Assembly (NCBI RefSeq): GCF_900048895.1
Contig: NZ_LT160636.1
Coordinates: 17,910 to 81,909, forward strand
From: Neglectibacter timonensis
Lineage (GTDB): Bacteria > Bacillota > Clostridia > Oscillospirales > Acutalibacteraceae
Length of the DNA: 64,000 nucleotides
Direction of reading: 5' to 3'
The position numbers and the translations under genes were made by a program. Position 1 is the stretch's first letter; every line of letters starts with the position of its first letter. Below are positions 31,889 to 40,187 of this stretch, piece after piece. Below the pieces are notes generated by a model. It was not told where the DNA came from. It saw nothing but the letters and a program-made list of their open reading frames with translations, and did not search any database.

Positions 31889-32579
31889 TGAGGTGCTCCG
31901 GCAGGAGCGGAAATTTGACCTGAACCTGACGGAAGCCGCCGGATGCGAACAGGCGCTGCGCCATTACATGCGTCCCGACCCGCATAACGGTTCCCAGGGC
32001 TATCTGGTGCGCTCCCTCTATTTTGACACCTACCTGAACCGGGATTTCTGGGACAAGAGCGGCGGCTATCCCCAGCGGAAAAAGCTGCGGCTGCGCAGCT
32101 ACAGCCCCCGGGACGGCTTTGCCCTGCTGGAAATGAAGCAGAAGGACGGAGCCCAGCAGAGGAAGCGTTCCCTGCGCGTCTCGAGGGAGGAGGCGGAGCA
32201 GCTGATCCAGGGCAGGTATTCCCTCCTTCTGGACCTGGACGATCCCTTTGCGGCGGAGTGCCATTCCCTGCTGGAGACCTTGTTCTACAGGCCCAAGGTG
32301 CTGATCGAGTACCGGAGGACCGCCTACCTTCTGCCCACCAACAGCATCCGGATCACCTTCGACAGGGAAATCCGTGCACAGACGGGCCATCTGGACCTGT
32401 TTGCCGATCCCTTCCTGGGAGCGCCGGTCTTTCCGGGATTTCATACGATTTTGGAAGTGAAGTACAACCATTTCCTGCCCAGCTATATCCGGGACGCCCT
32501 GCGTTCTGTGGACGCCAGCGAGTGTTCCGCCAGCAAATATGGAATGAGCCGCGCAGGCAGCGCGTTTCACTCCGTCTGA
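31878..32579 (+). CDS. VTC domain protein (polyphosphate-polymerase/CYTH-like)
   Basis: 233 residues, the whole protein being one VTC domain. Basic tunnel-wall motifs typical of the fold are present in order: RQERKF, YLVRSLYFDT, KKLRLRSY, LLEMKQKDG with KRS, EYRRTAY, ITFDREIR, TILEVKYN and SKYGMSR. In yeast the VTC4 domain makes polyphosphate from ATP. Bacterial VTC proteins next to CotH and DUF4956 have no settled function. ATG 31878 is preferred over 31872 because of spacing from GGGAGGAG. It is the second gene of the operon. Confidence 0.9.
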   Translation: MGPDEVLRQERKFDLNLTEAAGCEQALRHYMRPDPHNGSQGYLVRSLYFDTYLNRDFWDKSGGYPQRKKLRLRSYSPRDGFALLEMKQKDGAQQRKRSLRVSREEAEQLIQGRYSLLLDLDDPFAAECHSLLETLFYRPKVLIEYRRTAYLLPTNSIRITFDREIRAQTGHLDLFADPFLGAPVFPGFHTILEVKYNHFLPSYIRDALRSVDASECSASKYGMSRAGSAFHSV

Positions 32580-32595
32580 AAGGAGCCTGAATAAA

Positions 32596-33273
32596 TTGAA
32601 GCAATATCTCTACGACCTTGTCCAGCAGGTGGAGGCCCTGAACACGGCGCAGCTGGCCATTCACATCATCATGGCGGTGCTGCTGGGTTTTGTGATCTAT
32701 GTCTCCTACTATGTTGCCCATGCGGGCACGGTGTACAGCCGGAAATTCAACGTGAGCCTGGTGGTGCTTACGGTGCTCACTTCCACCGTGATGACGGTGA
32801 TCGGCAACAACATCGCGCTTTCCCTGGGCATGGTGGGCGCGCTTTCCATTGTACGGTTCCGCACCGCCATCAAGGATTCCCGGGATACGGTGTACATTTT
32901 CTGGTGCATCGCGGTGGGCATCGCCTGCGGCGTGGGAGATTTCGCCGTGGCGGGTATCGGCTCGGCCGCAGTTTTTATAGTGCTGCTGATTTTGGGCCGT
33001 GTGAAGAATGAAAACAGGGTCCTGCTGGTGGTGCGCAGCGCCCGCAGCGCGGAGAACGCTGTCAAATCCGCTGTGAGCGGCTATTACGACCGGCATGTGA
33101 GCCTGCAGGTGGAGAACACCACCCGGGACTCTGCTGAACTGATCTATGAGCTCTCGCGCAAATGGATGAAGCGCAAGGAAAACGAACTCAAGAGCATTAC
33201 GGATGTGCTCTATGAGATCGAGCAGGTGGAATACGTGAACGTGGTCTCTCAGGATGACGATATAGCGGGATAA
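32596..33273 (+). CDS. DUF4956 membrane protein
   Basis: 225 residues. About four membrane segments lie in residues 18-130, with the family signature GMVGALSIVRFRTAIKDSRD between the third and fourth, then a cytoplasmic alpha/beta tail of about 95 residues (LLVVRSARSAENAVKSAV, ELIYELSRKWMKR). The start is TTG 32596 with AAAGGAG upstream. DUF4956 is regularly found beside VTC-domain proteins, as here. The function is unknown; a membrane partner or exporter for the VTC or CotH product is a reasonable idea. Confidence 0.92.
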   Translation: MKQYLYDLVQQVEALNTAQLAIHIIMAVLLGFVIYVSYYVAHAGTVYSRKFNVSLVVLTVLTSTVMTVIGNNIALSLGMVGALSIVRFRTAIKDSRDTVYIFWCIAVGIACGVGDFAVAGIGSAAVFIVLLILGRVKNENRVLLVVRSARSAENAVKSAVSGYYDRHVSLQVENTTRDSAELIYELSRKWMKRKENELKSITDVLYEIEQVEYVNVVSQDDDIAG

Positions 33274-33345
33274 ACCGTGGGGTTCCCACGCTGTGCGGGA
33301 AAAAGCGCCGGACAGGCTGGGCGGTCGGGGAAAGGGGGAACGAAG

Positions 33346-34896
33346 ATGGGAAAAAAGCGGATACTGGCCCTGTGCACCGCGGCTGCGGCTGCAGCGGCGT
33401 GCATCCTGGTACAGGCGGGCGTTCTCTCCTGGCTGCCGGATACCCATCAGCGGTACCTGCAGCACGAGCGGGAGCAGCCCGCCCCGGCGGATGTGGACGG
33501 CCTTGCCTGCATCCATCCCGACGCCTCCTCCAAAACAGGCTACACGGTGGACCCGGAGGAGCTGCAGACCCATCTGCCCCTGCTGGAAATCAACACCGGG
33601 GGACAGGAGATTCCGGGAGCGCCGTATTATGCGGAGGGAAAGCAGAACACCCAGTACACGCTTTCAGACGCCGGTGAAACCACAATCCGCTGCCGCCTGA
33701 AGGTAAGAGACCATGGAGACCTGCATATGCTTGCAGAGGAACCTGATCTGGCTTCTGATGCGCTGATCCGGATTCGGGGGAACTCTTCCCGCTGGTTTGA
33801 CAAGAAATCCTTTGCGCTGCGTACGGTAAATGAGAACGGCGAGGAAGACCCACAGGAACTGTTGGGGATGGAGAAGCATGACAGCTGGGTTCTTCACGGG
33901 CCGTTTCTGGATAAGACCCTGATGCGCAACTACCTGGGAATGAATATTTCGGGAGAAATCATGGACTATACCCCGGATGTCCGTTTCTGCGAGCTGGTGC
34001 TGGATGGAGAATACCAGGGCGTCTATGTGCTGATGGAGACGGTGAGCCGGGGAAAGGGGAGGATCGACATCCGCGGACCTCGGGAGGAAACCAACACCAC
34101 CGGGTATATCGTGCAGTTTGACACCGATACGGAGCAACAGCCAAATGCGCTGGACAATTTTACCAGCTACACCTGCGTTCTGAAAAAGAACGCCCAGCTT
34201 TTGGTGGAGTATCCGGGAAAGAGCAAGCTGACTCCGGCGCTGAAGGATTTTATCGAGCGGGACGTAAGCACTGTTGAGCGGGCTCTTTATTCCTACGATT
34301 ACGACTCGGAGCTCTACGGGTATTACAATGATTTCGATGTGGGAGAGTTTGCGGACTATTTCCTGCTCATGGAACTTTTTGAAATGCACGATACGGGGAA
34401 TTTGTCCACCTACTACTATCGGGACGTGGGCGGGAAGCTGAAGCCCTGCGTATGGGACTTCAACAACTGCAGCGGCAATTACAGCATCAATATAGAGGAT
34501 GATTATTCCATCCGGAAATTTGTCACCGTGCAGGCCCCCTGGTTCTGGATGATGTGTAAGGATGAAAAGTTCACAGATACGGTGATCCGCCGGTATAGCG
34601 AGCTGCGCAAGGGGCTGCTGAGCGATCAGGCCATGGAAAATTTCATCGACGGCACGCTCGACTATTTGGGTCCTGCCATAGACCGGAACTATGCGGTATG
34701 GGGCTACAGTTTCGACACCGCGCAGATGGACGGGCGCAATAAGCTGCATCCCGACGAGCGGAACCCCCGGGATTTTGACGATTCCATCGAACAGCTCAAG
34801 GACGCGCTGTTCGGGCGGCTTCACTGGCTGGATGAGCACATTGAGGTGCTGCAGCAGTACAGCCACGAATCAGCGGTGAAAAAATTAAATCCCTGA
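33346..34896 (+). CDS. CotH-family protein kinase-like protein, secreted
   Basis: 516 residues. A signal or anchor (residues 4-26) is followed by a lead-in region and a CotH domain: RIRGNSSRWFDKKSFALR with the phosphate-binding Arg-Gly-Asn-Ser, LLGMEKHDSWVLHGPF, LMRNYLGMNIS, ELVLDGEYQGVYVLMETV, and the metal-binding VWDFNNCSGNYS. CotH in Bacillus spores is an atypical kinase that phosphorylates coat protein. Here the enzyme is outside the membrane, and its target could be a surface protein or glycan made by the neighbours. The start follows AAAGGGGGAACG. Confidence 0.9.
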   Translation: MGKKRILALCTAAAAAAACILVQAGVLSWLPDTHQRYLQHEREQPAPADVDGLACIHPDASSKTGYTVDPEELQTHLPLLEINTGGQEIPGAPYYAEGKQNTQYTLSDAGETTIRCRLKVRDHGDLHMLAEEPDLASDALIRIRGNSSRWFDKKSFALRTVNENGEEDPQELLGMEKHDSWVLHGPFLDKTLMRNYLGMNISGEIMDYTPDVRFCELVLDGEYQGVYVLMETVSRGKGRIDIRGPREETNTTGYIVQFDTDTEQQPNALDNFTSYTCVLKKNAQLLVEYPGKSKLTPALKDFIERDVSTVERALYSYDYDSELYGYYNDFDVGEFADYFLLMELFEMHDTGNLSTYYYRDVGGKLKPCVWDFNNCSGNYSINIEDDYSIRKFVTVQAPWFWMMCKDEKFTDTVIRRYSELRKGLLSDQAMENFIDGTLDYLGPAIDRNYAVWGYSFDTAQMDGRNKLHPDERNPRDFDDSIEQLKDALFGRLHWLDEHIEVLQQYSHESAVKKLNP

Positions 34897-34920
34897 ACTG
34901 ACACGGAAGGAGGCGGCGGT

Positions 34921-37134
34921 ATGAAGCGTTTTTTGGCGGTCTGCGCTTGTCTGCTGGCGTTGGTACTGCTGTACCTGTTTCTGGCTGATAAAACGGGCCT
35001 TTATATCGATTGGAATCCCGGAAGGGAAACCACTTCCTTTACCCGGGTGGAGGGGAAGACAATTCTGGTGGACGGGGAGCCCTTTGAAATCCGGGGCGTG
35101 GACATGGGCGTGGGCATTCCCGGCCATTTCGCCACGGATTACGCCATCGACCGGGAGACCTATCTCCGCTGGTTCGGGCAGATTCAGGAGATGGGCGCCA
35201 ACTGCATCCGGGTGTACACCATCCTGCAGGACGATTTTTACGAGGCGTTCTATGAGTACAACAAGGACCGGGAGGAACCCCTGTACCTGCTCCACGGCCT
35301 GTGGGTGAACGACTATGTGATGTATTCCCACAGGGACGCCTTTGACCCGGAATATCTGGGAGCGCTGATCGAGGACGGACGGACGCTGATCGATATCCTG
35401 CACGGGAACAAGACGTTTTCCCTCTCAGAAGACCTGGGAAGCGGCGCCTACACCAGGGATATTTCCCCCTGGGTGTTGGGATACATCCTGGGGGTGGAGT
35501 GGGAGGATACCACCGTGGCTTACACCGACCACATGCAGAAGGAGAAGAACAGCTACCAGGGGGAATACCTCTTTACCAGTGAGGACGCCTCCCCTTTTGA
35601 GGCCATGCTGGCCCAGATGGGAGACCGGCTGATCTCCTATGAGACCAGGAAATACCACGCCCAGCGCCTGGTAGCCTTTGCCAACTGGCCCACCACCGAC
35701 CCCTTTGACTGGGAGGAGCAGGTCTCCGCCTATTTCCGCAAATTTGCCAAGGTGGATGTGGAGCATATCCGCAGCACGGAGAAATTCCTTTCCGGACAGT
35801 TTGCCTCCTACCACATCTATCCCTATTTTCCCGATTACCTGGGCTTTCAGGATGTGCTGGGGCAGGAAGTGCCCCAAAAGTACCGGTTTATGGAGAACGG
35901 TGTGTTCAATTCCTACCGGGCCTATCTGAGTATGATAAACGATTACCACACCATGCCGGTGGTGGTCTCCGAGTACGGGGTGCCCGCGGCCCGGGGCCGG
36001 GCGCAGACGGACCGCAACACCGGCCGTTCCCAGGGCGGGATGAGCGAGAAGGAACAGGCGGAAGCGGCGGTATCCTGTTATGAGGACATTATGAAGGCGG
36101 GCTGCGCGGGTTCGGTGCTGTTTACCTGGCAGGACGAATGGTTCAAACGCACCTGGAACACCATGGCCTATTCTGACCTGACCAAGACCCCATACTGGTG
36201 CGACGTGCAGACCAACGAGCAGCATTTCGGGATCCTGGCCTTCGACCCAGGGAAGGAGCGCTGCGTCTCCTATGTGGATGGGGATATGGAGGAATGGGAG
36301 AACGTTCCGGCGGTAGTGGAACAGGATGGCCTGACGGTGCAGGCGCTGTACGACGAGGCCTACCTGACCCTGCGCATCCACAAGGAGGGCTACCGGTTCG
36401 GGGAGGAAACTCTCTATGTGCCCCTGGATGTGACGCCCCGGTCCGGCAGCAAGACGGCGGTGGAACAGGACAGAAAGCCCGCCTATGAGAGGCAGGGCTC
36501 AGAAAGTGCGGCCCCGGAGGAGGGGACGATTGTGCCGCTCACTTTTGAGCGTCCAGCGGACTTCCTTCTGGTGCTGGACGGCAGGGACAACAGCCGGGTG
36601 CTGGTGCAGGAACGGTATGAGGCCCTGCGTGCCGTCTATTCCCACCTGGTCTACGCCGAGGACGCCTATTTAAACCCGCCCGCTGTGGACGCCACGGCGT
36701 TTGTCCCCATCCGGCTGATGCTGCAGGTGCCGCTGAATCCCGGCCCTGAGCTGGAAAATTTCGGTTATGACATTGCCGAGACCTTTGATACGGGCCTGCT
36801 GCGTTATGGGAACGGGAACCCCTCCAGCCCCGACTATGATTCCCTGGCGGATTTCTGTGTGAACGGGGACGATATTGAAATACGGCTGCCTTGGCTGCTG
36901 CTGAATTTCTCCAACCCTTCGGAGATGATGGTGCACGACGATTATTACCTGCACTACGGCGTAGAGGAAATGTCCATCGAGGGAATCTATGTGGGGGCGG
37001 CAAGCGAAAAGAGCGTCCGGAAGGATGTGCAGATGGCCTACCTTCCGTTGAAGGGCTGGGGAAGTCAGCCCACCTTCCATGAACGGCTGCGGGAGGGGTA
37101 TTATGCACTGCAGCGGCTCTGGACGGAGCCCTGA
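34921..37134 (+). CDS. large membrane-anchored glycosidase-like protein
   Basis: 737 residues. An N-terminal anchor (residues 4-23) is followed by a GH-A-like barrel: TILVDGEPFEIRGVDMGVG, YLRWFGQIQEMGANCIRVYT, YLLHGLWVND, VLGYILGVEW, VAFANWPTTDPF, VVVSEYGVPA (acid at the strand 7 position) and GSVLFTWQDEWFKRTWN. This resembles GH2 or GH5 family layouts. From about residue 455 a beta-rich domain resembling a carbohydrate-binding module follows. It may trim or release the polymer made by the operon. The substrate is unknown. It lies 24 bp after the CotH gene. Confidence 0.75.
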   Translation: MKRFLAVCACLLALVLLYLFLADKTGLYIDWNPGRETTSFTRVEGKTILVDGEPFEIRGVDMGVGIPGHFATDYAIDRETYLRWFGQIQEMGANCIRVYTILQDDFYEAFYEYNKDREEPLYLLHGLWVNDYVMYSHRDAFDPEYLGALIEDGRTLIDILHGNKTFSLSEDLGSGAYTRDISPWVLGYILGVEWEDTTVAYTDHMQKEKNSYQGEYLFTSEDASPFEAMLAQMGDRLISYETRKYHAQRLVAFANWPTTDPFDWEEQVSAYFRKFAKVDVEHIRSTEKFLSGQFASYHIYPYFPDYLGFQDVLGQEVPQKYRFMENGVFNSYRAYLSMINDYHTMPVVVSEYGVPAARGRAQTDRNTGRSQGGMSEKEQAEAAVSCYEDIMKAGCAGSVLFTWQDEWFKRTWNTMAYSDLTKTPYWCDVQTNEQHFGILAFDPGKERCVSYVDGDMEEWENVPAVVEQDGLTVQALYDEAYLTLRIHKEGYRFGEETLYVPLDVTPRSGSKTAVEQDRKPAYERQGSESAAPEEGTIVPLTFERPADFLLVLDGRDNSRVLVQERYEALRAVYSHLVYAEDAYLNPPAVDATAFVPIRLMLQVPLNPGPELENFGYDIAETFDTGLLRYGNGNPSSPDYDSLADFCVNGDDIEIRLPWLLLNFSNPSEMMVHDDYYLHYGVEEMSIEGIYVGAASEKSVRKDVQMAYLPLKGWGSQPTFHERLREGYYALQRLWTEP

Positions 37135-37167
37135 ACCGCCGGATCGTGATTGAGAGGGGGGAAAACC

Positions 37168-38460
37168 TTGCCAAAAGCCAGCAACCTGCTGTTGTATCTC
37201 TATTTGATTATGTGCGCCTGCATGCTGCTGTTCGACCTGTTCAGCGTCCTTCGGCGCAGGTTTTCCCTGCGCGCCGGCGAGGCGCGCCAGGAGCAGTGGA
37301 AACGGTATTTCAATGAGATCTGCGCCCGGGGAGGGAACAGGCCGGATGAGGAAGAGGCATGCCGCTATGCCCTGCTGCGGCTGGTCCCCTGGTTTCTCAG
37401 GCCTGCCATGAAGGGCCGCGGAGACGATGAAGTGCTGTACTTCCTGCTGCGCAGGCTCAACGCCCTGCTGGAGTTCCAGGGGGCCATTTCGTGGTGCCTG
37501 GACCAGCCCTCCAACCGCTATCCCCTGATTCCCTGGGTGCAGGGGAAAAAGGCGGTTTTTATCCGGTTGGGGGAACGGTATCTCAACCAGGATTCCGCCG
37601 TGCGTGCGTTTTATGCCTATCTGTGCCGCCGGTGCCTGCTGGGAGGACCGGAGCCGGAGGACCCCATCACCCAAAATATGCTGTATCTGGTGACGGATTC
37701 CTCCCTGTACTGCCGGGAAAATTCCCTGAGCGCGCTGTACGCTTTCGGCGGCACGGAGGCTGTGGCCCAGGCCCTGGTCCGGCTGTCGCGGGCAGGCGTG
37801 CTTCACAGCGCCAAGCTGATTACGGACGGTCTGCTCTCCTTCCACGGGGACCGGCGGCAGCTCAGCGATGTCCTGTGGGAGCATTGGGAAGAGTTTCTGC
37901 CCTATTATCAGACGGCAATTGTCAATTACCTGCGCATGTCGGATTCCCGGTTCTGTGACAGGCTTCTCCTCCTTCTGAAGGAGGAAGAGGAGGACCGGGA
38001 GCTGCGGCTGGCCATTGTAAGGTATTACCGGAAAAACCGGTATGAGCCCGCCAGGGAAACGTTGCAGAAGCTGGTGCGCTCCTCCCCCACGGAGGGTTGG
38101 GAGTTTGCGGCTCTGGCGGCCCTGTCCCTGGAAAGCTACCCCGGTGACGATACGGAAAAGGTTTTGAAGCAGGCGCTGAGCCACCGCAACTGGTACGTGC
38201 GGAGCAACGCCGCGGAAGCGCTGCTGAACCTGCTGGCGCGCCCGGTTTCAGAGCTGGCGCCGGATCTCCTGCCGGAGGTGTCCGGCACGGCCCGGGAACT
38301 GGGGGACGCCCTGCGGGAGCGGGGCTGGTATGTGAGCCTGGGCCGGCCCAGGAGGGCAGTAGCGCCGGATGCTCCGGCGCTGAAGGATGTGCTGGAGGGA
38401 GAGGACCGGTTCGCCAGGGATATTCTCCGTTATAGGCTGGAGGCCTTCCAGCGGGAATAA
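37168..38460 (+). CDS. membrane-anchored HEAT-repeat protein
   Basis: 430 residues. One N-terminal membrane segment (residues 5-26) is followed by helical pairs typical of HEAT repeats, clearest near the C-terminus (EGWEFAALAALSLESYPGDD, TEKVLKQALSHRNWYVRSNA, AAEALLNLLARPVSELAPDL). Such scaffolds bind partner proteins. The next gene is a processive-type GT2, and this protein probably assists it. TTG 37168 is chosen with GGGGGG eight bases upstream. A longer frame from TTG 37150 has no ribosome site. Confidence 0.82.
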   Translation: MPKASNLLLYLYLIMCACMLLFDLFSVLRRRFSLRAGEARQEQWKRYFNEICARGGNRPDEEEACRYALLRLVPWFLRPAMKGRGDDEVLYFLLRRLNALLEFQGAISWCLDQPSNRYPLIPWVQGKKAVFIRLGERYLNQDSAVRAFYAYLCRRCLLGGPEPEDPITQNMLYLVTDSSLYCRENSLSALYAFGGTEAVAQALVRLSRAGVLHSAKLITDGLLSFHGDRRQLSDVLWEHWEEFLPYYQTAIVNYLRMSDSRFCDRLLLLLKEEEEDRELRLAIVRYYRKNRYEPARETLQKLVRSSPTEGWEFAALAALSLESYPGDDTEKVLKQALSHRNWYVRSNAAEALLNLLARPVSELAPDLLPEVSGTARELGDALRERGWYVSLGRPRRAVAPDAPALKDVLEGEDRFARDILRYRLEAFQRE

Positions 38461-38516
38461 ACCGGGGCTCAAAGAGCGTTTGAGGCGGCATGGGAAACAG
38501 GGAAAGGAGTACGGGC

Positions 38517-39929
38517 ATGACGAATGATCTGGAATTTTTTAAAGCTTTTCTGGATGGGGTGGGCGTGTTTTTTACGCTGTACCTCATCGGCTACAGCACC
38601 TTTCTGTTTCTCTCCGTATTTACCGGTTCTTCCGAGCTGTACCGGAGGCGGTATCTGGAGCGGCTGAAGAACGTGGTGGATGAAGAGTATTACCTGCCCA
38701 TCAGCATTCTGGTGCCCGCGCACAATGAGGCCGTCACCATTGTGGATTCTGTTGCGTCCCTTCTGGAGCAGGATTATCCTCTCTATGAGATTGTGGTGGT
38801 GGATGACGGTTCCGACGACGGCACCGCCCAGAAACTGATAGAGGCCTTCGAGCTGCAGCTCTCAGCCCGGCCCATCCGCAGGGTGGTGCCCTGTGGGAAG
38901 GAGAAGGCGGTCTATGAGGGGCGGATTCACGGCGTTGCGCTGACCGTCGTATCCAAGGAAAACGGAGGCAAGGCGGATGCGCTGAATATGGGGCTGAACC
39001 TCTCCCGCTATCCCTATTATTTGTGCATCGACGCGGATTCCATGCTGCAGAGGGACTCGCTGAAAAAAATAGCCCTGCCCATTCTGGAGGACAACCGGGT
39101 GATTGCCTGCGGCGGGCAGGTGCGGGTGTCGAACAGCGTGAAGCTCTCCGGCGGCCAGGTCGCCAGCTACCGGCTGCCTAAAAACTGGCTGGTGGCCATG
39201 CAGGTGCTGGAATATGACCGGTCCTTCCTGGCCTCCCGCATCTTTATGGACCGATTCAACGGGAACCTGATCATCTCCGGGGCCTTCGGCCTGTTCCAGA
39301 AGGAGATCGTGCTGCTGGCGGGCGGGTATGACTCCGACACCATGGGGGAGGACATGGAGCTCTGCGTGAAGCTGCATGTGTTCTGCCGCAGCAACCACAT
39401 CGACTATTCCATGCGCTATGTGCCGGATGCCGTGTGCTGGTCCCAGGCGCCGGGCAGCCTGAAGGATCTGGTGAAGCAGCGCAGGCGCTGGCATATCGGC
39501 CTGTTTGAAAGCCTGTGGAAATACCGTTCGGTGGTGGGGCGCAAAGGCTATGGCCTGATGGGTACGGTGTCCTTTCTCTATTTCTGGCTGTACGAGCTGC
39601 TTTCCCCCTATATTGAGGTGTTCGGCCTGCTGACCATCGGGCTGGCCTTTGCGGTCAACCTGATCAACCGCCCCTTTATGCTGCTGTTTTTCTGTGTGTA
39701 CGCGGTGTACGGGTGCATCCTGACGCTGATCGCTTTCTTCAGCCGCATCCACACCCAGCAGCTCTCCATTCCCCTGGGGGACTGCGTAAAAGCGGTGCTG
39801 CTCAGCGTGCTGGAGCTGTTCGGTATGCGCTTCATCCTGATGTTGACGCGCATGAACGCGCTGATCGGCTACCGGAAAAAACGGCACGAGTGGGGAAAGC
39901 TGGAGCGGGAGGAACACCATCGGGAATGA
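38517..39929 (+). CDS. processive-type GT2 glycosyltransferase
   Basis: 470 residues. After one membrane helix comes a GT2 domain: ISILVPAHNEAVTIVDSV, VVVDDGSDDGTAQ, NGGKADALNMGL, IDADSM (metal-binding), GAFGLFQKEIV, EDMELCVKL and QRRRWHIGLF, which is the Q-x-x-R-W signature of processive synthases such as cellulose, chitin and hyaluronan synthases. Three to four membrane helices follow. It probably both makes and exports a linear polysaccharide. ATG 38517 has AAAGGAG upstream. It is the last gene of the operon and is followed by a terminator. Confidence 0.92.
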   Translation: MTNDLEFFKAFLDGVGVFFTLYLIGYSTFLFLSVFTGSSELYRRRYLERLKNVVDEEYYLPISILVPAHNEAVTIVDSVASLLEQDYPLYEIVVVDDGSDDGTAQKLIEAFELQLSARPIRRVVPCGKEKAVYEGRIHGVALTVVSKENGGKADALNMGLNLSRYPYYLCIDADSMLQRDSLKKIALPILEDNRVIACGGQVRVSNSVKLSGGQVASYRLPKNWLVAMQVLEYDRSFLASRIFMDRFNGNLIISGAFGLFQKEIVLLAGGYDSDTMGEDMELCVKLHVFCRSNHIDYSMRYVPDAVCWSQAPGSLKDLVKQRRRWHIGLFESLWKYRSVVGRKGYGLMGTVSFLYFWLYELLSPYIEVFGLLTIGLAFAVNLINRPFMLLFFCVYAVYGCILTLIAFFSRIHTQQLSIPLGDCVKAVLLSVLELFGMRFILMLTRMNALIGYRKKRHEWGKLEREEHHRE

Positions 39930-39951
39930 ACCGCAGAGGAGAAGAACCAGA

Positions 39952-39987
39952 GAACCGCGGAGAGAAGCTCTCCGCGGTTCCTTTTTT
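39952..39987 (+). terminator. terminator of the surface operon
   Basis: A perfect 13-bp stem GAACCGCGGAGAG / CTCTCCGCGGTTC with loop AAG, followed by CTTTTTT. Confidence 0.95.
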
Positions 39988-40115
39988 CCAGGGAGTGGGA
40001 AGGAACCCGGCGCAGGAAAAACAAAGAAATCCGGGCATGTCTGTTTTTTGATAAAACAAGTTGGGATCGTGATAGTTTTATAGCACAAAACTGCCAGTTT
40101 TAAGCACTTGTGTGT

Positions 40116-40144
40116 TTGATTTTTTAGAAGAAATCGTTTAAAAT
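40116..40144 (+). promoter_or_regulatory. promoter of the GH3-pgmB unit
   Basis: TTGATT and TAAAAT spaced by 17 bases, 43 bp before the GH3 start. The surroundings are very AT-rich. Confidence 0.65.
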
Positions 40145-40187
40145 AAGCTTGTGTGAAATATCCTATATTGGAAAGGATCGGAAAGAC

